From the NCBI GenBank assembly GCA_000507305.1, contig DF239124.1, positions 262,883-326,882 of the forward strand: a stretch of 64,000 nucleotides of DNA, given 5' to 3'. The notes beneath the pieces were generated by a model that was given only the letters and a program-made list of their open reading frames with translations, made no database searches and was not told the DNA's origin. The position numbers and the translations under genes are program-made. This stretch comes from Breviolum minutum Mf 1.05b.01 (taxonomy: Eukaryota; Sar; Dinophyceae; Suessiales; Symbiodiniaceae). Below, piece by piece: positions 59,747 through 64,000 of this stretch (the stretch's first letter is position 1; each line of letters begins with the position of its first letter).

Positions 59747-62538
59747 CTGAGAAAAAAATGGAAACTGATGGTGAAGTAAAAGTAAAGGCAAAGTATCATC
59801 AACATAAATCACAGAACCACCAGAAAAATGTCCAAAACCATCACTACTTTTACCTTTTACCCAAAAAAAACATCTGAATCAGACCCTGAGAGATTTCCCT
59901 TGATTTTGTTTGAATGATTTTTTGAAAAAGATGTTTTCCTTTTTCGACGGCAAAGGCCTTGAAATCCCTGTTGTCTGTCTACCCTCCATCTCCACCTCTG
60001 GTGCTTCTGCCCGGTGCACTCCATCCTTGATAAACGATTTTCACGGAGGGGGACGACCGATCTCGACATCCCGGAAAAAAACCAACAACAACCCCTTCAA
60101 CCTGGAAAAATCCCTCAGATTTTCCCCAATTTTTTGGGTGTCATGGATGGTGAGCTAAAACAACCATATCCCACTGAAAAAGGGCAAAATCATCCCATCG
60201 AAACCATTCCATTGCACCCAAACGCTGGAAACTGGTCATGGAAACTTGGAAACTTTCAAGTTGTTCCAATTGAATGAATCAGATTCTTGGGTTTCATTCC
60301 GTTTTTCAATGTTTCGTTGAAATTTGTGTGTGTGTGTGTGTGTGTTTAGGTTTCCTGACCTGTTTCCTGGTTCTTTTTACATAGCATTTCCACCATATCC
60401 TTTGCCATATGTTCAGCCTTCCATCATGGAAATCTAGTATGGCCCCCAAAAAAAAGAAAAAAACAATCAGGGAACCTTTAATCATGAGCCCCCAAAAAAT
60501 GGAGTTAGTCCTGGTAGTAACTTACCACGAGGGAATTTTGCCAATTTATCTACCTCTTGGATTCCTCACATTCTGCATGGCCACTGAGCTTTGCAGCATG
60601 GCCTGTTTTTCACGGCGGCGAACTTTGGGGAACGTTCACCTATTGTGCTTTCACGAGAATTCGTTGTATAGGTTTCTCCCCCCCAAAAAAAAAAAACGTC
60701 CAAACAAACAGCGCATAAAAAGAAAAGCTGTTAAAATCGAAGGGGAGTTGTTTTTGCTTATCCTTCCAAACCTTTAAAAATTTAAGTTTCAAGAAGGATG
60801 ATGTGTTTGGTATCTGCCGGTATCTGCTTCTCAAAAAAACTCCACAAAAAATCCCCTCGCCTCCACGTCCGAGATGCCTGGAAAACATCAGTGGTTCCCG
60901 AGTTTTTTGAGAGGCGAAAATGATCTTTTTGAAGCATGAACGATTCGGTCGATGAAATGATAGGTCTGTTTTTTTTTACCAGAAATTTTCTTAGGCGGAT
61001 TGCTTGGTGGACTTATTCGCTGGAATCATTTGTTGATCTTAACGAAGGCTTGGAAGCCCATGCAATCAAATACCGAGCAGCGTCATATGACATATGATGA
61101 GGTGAGTTCAAAAGGAAGGAATACAACTGAGCCACGAAATCAAACAAGACTTCCTTTCCATGATACTGGTTGTTTATAGGAATCCCTATAATGGTCTATT
61201 CTATTCCCCACATAACTAGGCAGTATAATCCCCTATATACCCTAAGCAACCAGTTTTTTTTTTCATTGCTCAACTGTCTGCTAGCATGGGAGCAAACCTT
61301 CTCAATAGTTGGGCCCACCTTTCAATAAAAGAACAACCCGCAACAGAGTCGCCAAGGTGTCACTCTTCTTTATGCCCTCGAGAATGAACGGCTGGAACCC
61401 AAAAAATCAAGCTATGGTTCAGATGATTGTCATTTTTCAAAAGGCCTTCAGTTTTCGGTTTCCAGCCCTTCGTTTCTTCGGGGAAGTAGGGACGTGACCA
61501 AAGGTCTCGAAAGAAAACCGATCCGGGAAGTCCACAACAGCTTTCTGTGGGTTGACACACAGGGCATGTATCCAGTACCGAGAACATACCAAAACCCATT
61601 GGACCTGCGTCTGGGGGGTGCCGCTCACCAATTGGCCTCGGATTTGTTCATTTAACTGAAGCAAATTCCCAGGTTAATATATTTGAAGTTCATGCATGAC
61701 CTCGATAGTGATCTATACAAATGTTCCCTATGTAGGCAAACTATATATATATTACAAATTATACAGTATATGGACCTAAAACTTCCTGTAACCTAAATTC
61801 GTTCATAATTTGCGTGCATATGCAAAAATCCTCATCTCAATCCCTGAAAAATCTCAATCCAAACCGGCAAGCAAAAAAACAGAGCATATCTTTTTCAGAT
61901 TCTAACTCAGGTCGAAACCAGGCGTATTTGCTTTTGCCCATCGCATGGATCTTTCCCATTTCCTCGCTGTTGAAACTGCTGGTTTTAACTTGAAGGATCC
62001 AGGTGGTCAAGAGTTACCTGGTAAAGAAGTGGAAACACAAAGGTTAGTTTTATTCTAAGAGAGTTACGTATATGGAATGTATGGATATGTTTGGCCTTTA
62101 CTTTATGAGTAATACAGTATGAGACATACAACTACTCACTACTCCACTCTTTGATACTCAGCATGCACTCCCAAAACTTCATATTTTTTTCCACTGGATT
62201 CGCCTGCAATCGCTTGGCTGCTTGACCTTTCACATGAATCATCTTGATCACATCCATATTCCTGGCACGTTGACTATGGATTCGAAAACTTGGTAAGATT
62301 ATCACACCTTTGGGCAAATGATGGAAAAACCTCGTGCACTAGTTAAGATGGAGCATATCGAATTTACAAAGAAAAAATCCACATGTGTAAAAACCCATCT
62401 CAGTTGCTGCAGTATCATATCAACAACATGGAAATTCATGACTTTCATTGAAGTGAAACAACAACTCGGTGCTTGTAAATTCGAGTGTCTCCAAAAAATC
62501 TCCCAAAGTCCCCATGAGTTTCCCAGCTCTGCAGACAC
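59747..62538. other. Intron or intergenic DNA
   Basis: No confident exon. It contains a GT tract (about 60327-60347) and the dispersed repeat at 61178-61255. A weak exon candidate lies at about 62150-62300 (minus frame with HVKGQAAKRLQANPVEKNMK). Confidence 0.4.
61178..61255. repeat. Dispersed repeat, copy 2
   Basis: Same order of motifs as 39719-39790 (TATAATGGT, ACATAACTAGGCAGTATAA, CCCTATATACCCTAA), followed in both by a T run. Confidence 0.7.
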
Positions 62539-62698
62539 CTGGCGCAGGTTTTCACCATGGCACCCTCCAAGCGGCTAAAAGCTTGTTGAGGCCAACGAGG
62601 GGACTCCTGCAAACGAGCCACAAATTTCTCCATGAAATCCTTGGTCAGAACATCAAATAACCCATCATTTTGCAAAAAAGTGAGAGAGGTCATAAACC
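62539..62698 (-). CDS. Exon of the upstream gene
   Basis: Very strong acceptor (CCCCCCTTTTTTTTTTCAG), 52 codons including FLQNDGLFDVLTKDFMEKFV and QESPRWPQQAFSRLEGAM, donor GTGTCT (or GTGAAA 17 bases earlier). Helical; loosely like RAP/FAST-type repeat proteins, not firmly assignable. Confidence 0.6.
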
Positions 62699-63252
62699 CT
62701 GAAAAAAAAAGGGGGGAGAAGAATTTCATTCGTTTAGCTAGAAACTCCATGATTTGTAGGTGTCTTGCCAGGTCTTTCCTTTTTGAAAAAGATGGATTTT
62801 CATTGCTATCTTTGTTCACTTGAGTGTAATCCCCTGCATAAACAACAAAAAAACGATTTCTTGCACCACATACTTCGCCTGGGAACCAGTGTAGGGTGAC
62901 CAAAACTGAGACTTGCATGCGTCTACGTTCACCTTGACTTATGGAAAAACAAGCAAACGCTCTTTTTGAAAAGAGACAAATTGCATTCTACAAATGTTTT
63001 GTCCCTTTTTTTTCAAGAAACTGTCAGAACTGATGCAGCTGCGTCGACATCACATTGGAGGGCGTCATTCTATGCTTGCTGGCTGCCAACTTTTTGGTTC
63101 CTAACTGAAGTTGCTTTCAAAGCTCTTGAATAGTCGGGTACCGCCATGTGAGCAACCAGATTCTGATTCTGATCCGGGGTAATGTTATACTCCCGGAAAA
63201 ATAGTGGGTAGGTCAGGTAGCATGTTTCTTCAAAAAGAAAGGTATCGATGAC

Positions 63253-63338
63253 CTTGGAAACATGGTCGGATCACCCTTCCCCTGTCTCCACTCCAACAGT
63301 TTCCCCCTGGAAAGGTCCGGAACTGCTTCAGCATCTTC
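63253..63338 (-). CDS. Exon of the upstream gene
   Basis: 28 codons EDAEAVPDLSRGKLLEWRQG then KGDPTMFP, between AAATTGCAATCAG and an AAG|GTCATC donor. A 16-bp possible microexon with perfect sites (TTTCAG ... GTAAGT) lies just upstream at about 63396-63411. Confidence 0.5.
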
Positions 63339-63795
63339 CTGATTGCAATTTTTTGCAGCCAACTCCAAACCAATCAGGACAACAAACAACTTACCAGATT
63401 CGTGCCCACCCTGAAATCACAAACAAAAAATGACTCACTTATTATCTTTCAGAGCATTCAAAATCCATGTGAAATCACCAATTCTGGTGCTGGGTGCTGG
63501 GAATCCCTTTTGAAAGGTTCAGTGGATCTATACTGAAAATCTGTAGCTTTGGTGAATCCTTGTGAATCCCAACATCTAACCCATCAACCCACCATTTTTC
63601 CATCACACCTGCGCTCCACCCAAATTTCCTTCACCTGCAATCTTCACAAGTTCACTACCCCCCCCCCCCCCGCCATCTTCCCATGGCTGTGAATCTACTT
63701 GGAAGACAAAAAAAACATCAAATCCACCTTGATTTGGCAACAGGATTGACAGGATTTCACCCTCAATTGAAAGAAATCACGCAAGAATCCATCAC

Positions 63796-64000
63796 ATGCC
63801 AAGATAGAGAGTGAACTCAAGTATTTCCAACCACAGAGTTTGAAGTTGGTTCTTCCCTTGTACTTTCCGGAGGATTTGATCCAACTGGAATGAATTCTTG
63901 TAAATGCCCTCCTTATATCGTGACTTGAGTGCAGCGGGGTGAACGAAAGCTGGGAAAAGTAAAGGGAGTACCTCAAGAAGCCCAGGATGGTGAGGATGAT
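63796..64000 (-). CDS. Exon of the upstream gene, cut by the window edge
   Basis: A frame without start is open from the edge: PGLLEVLPLLFPAFVHPAAL, KSRYKEGIYKNSFQLDQILR, LQTLWLEILEFTLYL, ending at a GTGATG donor. Coding-like; family not recognised. Confidence 0.55.

Noticed and set aside
1..64000. CRISPR arrays, rRNA, tRNA, dinoflagellate spliced-leader genes
   Set aside because: None was seen on reading; the sequence is eukaryotic and intron-rich. A spliced-leader motif search by eye was negative but not exhaustive.

Overview
The window reads as nuclear DNA of a dinoflagellate, most like Suessiales/Symbiodiniaceae-type genomes. The evidence is degraded LINE copies of the family common in those genomes, a tyrosine-recombinase element, many short exons in long introns all on the minus strand, apparent GC (and possibly GA) 5' splice sites beside GT, and many (CAT)n, (TTC)n and (TTG)n tracts. 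No tRNA, rRNA, CRISPR array or bacterial-style operon was seen. Species and database matches could not be tested.

1-13 kb is a nest of mobile elements. A minus-strand tyrosine-recombinase (YR) element holds a recombinase ORF (2174-4390), a CCCH zinc-finger ORF (614-1858) and, in the same frame beyond one TGA, a methyltransferase-like domain running off the left edge. Next, a nearly complete LINE (LINE A, minus strand, 4740-9056) sits inside an older plus-strand LINE (LINE C, 4544-4739 and 9071-9527) and has a perfect 14-bp target-site duplication. LINE A was itself hit by a 711-bp, poly(A)-tailed, 5'-truncated piece of a third retroelement (7078-7788), which is flanked by a 5-bp duplication. 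A second copy of that third element lies at 10.9-11.9 kb. A 308-bp tandem duplication with an N at its junction and a small palindromic MITE follow.

16-64 kb is minus-strand, intron-rich genic DNA. The main finding is a large voltage-gated cation-channel gene of the multi-domain Nav/Cav type. Exons were found by reading the reverse strand for splice sites and open frames. One repeat, provisionally domain III, has S2 at 43.5 kb, S3 at 41.4/41.1 kb, S4 at 40.4 kb, S4-S5 linker and S5 at 40.0/39.6 kb, turret at 39.0-38.5 kb and pore at 37.7/36.4 kb. The next repeat, provisionally domain IV, has S1 at 32.5 kb, S2 at 31.5/31.3 kb, S3 at 30.9 kb, a possible S4 at 29.5 kb, S5 at 28.0 kb, a CATGERW selectivity filter at 27.6/27.3 kb and S6 at 25.7 kb. 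EF-hand-like exons follow at 25.2 and 24.6 kb, then C-terminal tail exons at 22-23 kb. Exons at 43.9-48.5 kb may belong to its earlier part. A frameshifted CCCH/SAM retro-pseudogene sits in one of its introns.

Upstream on the same strand, 55.2-58.4 kb holds exons of another or the same transcription unit. 58.8-59.75 kb is a long terminal exon with a Thr/Ser-rich linker and a P-domain-like beta-sandwich. 62.5-64 kb holds exons of a gene entering from beyond the window. Introns carry MITE-like palindromes (21.4, 39.4, 42.3, 52.8 kb), a 17-bp-arm perfect palindrome (34.6 kb) and long trinucleotide tracts.
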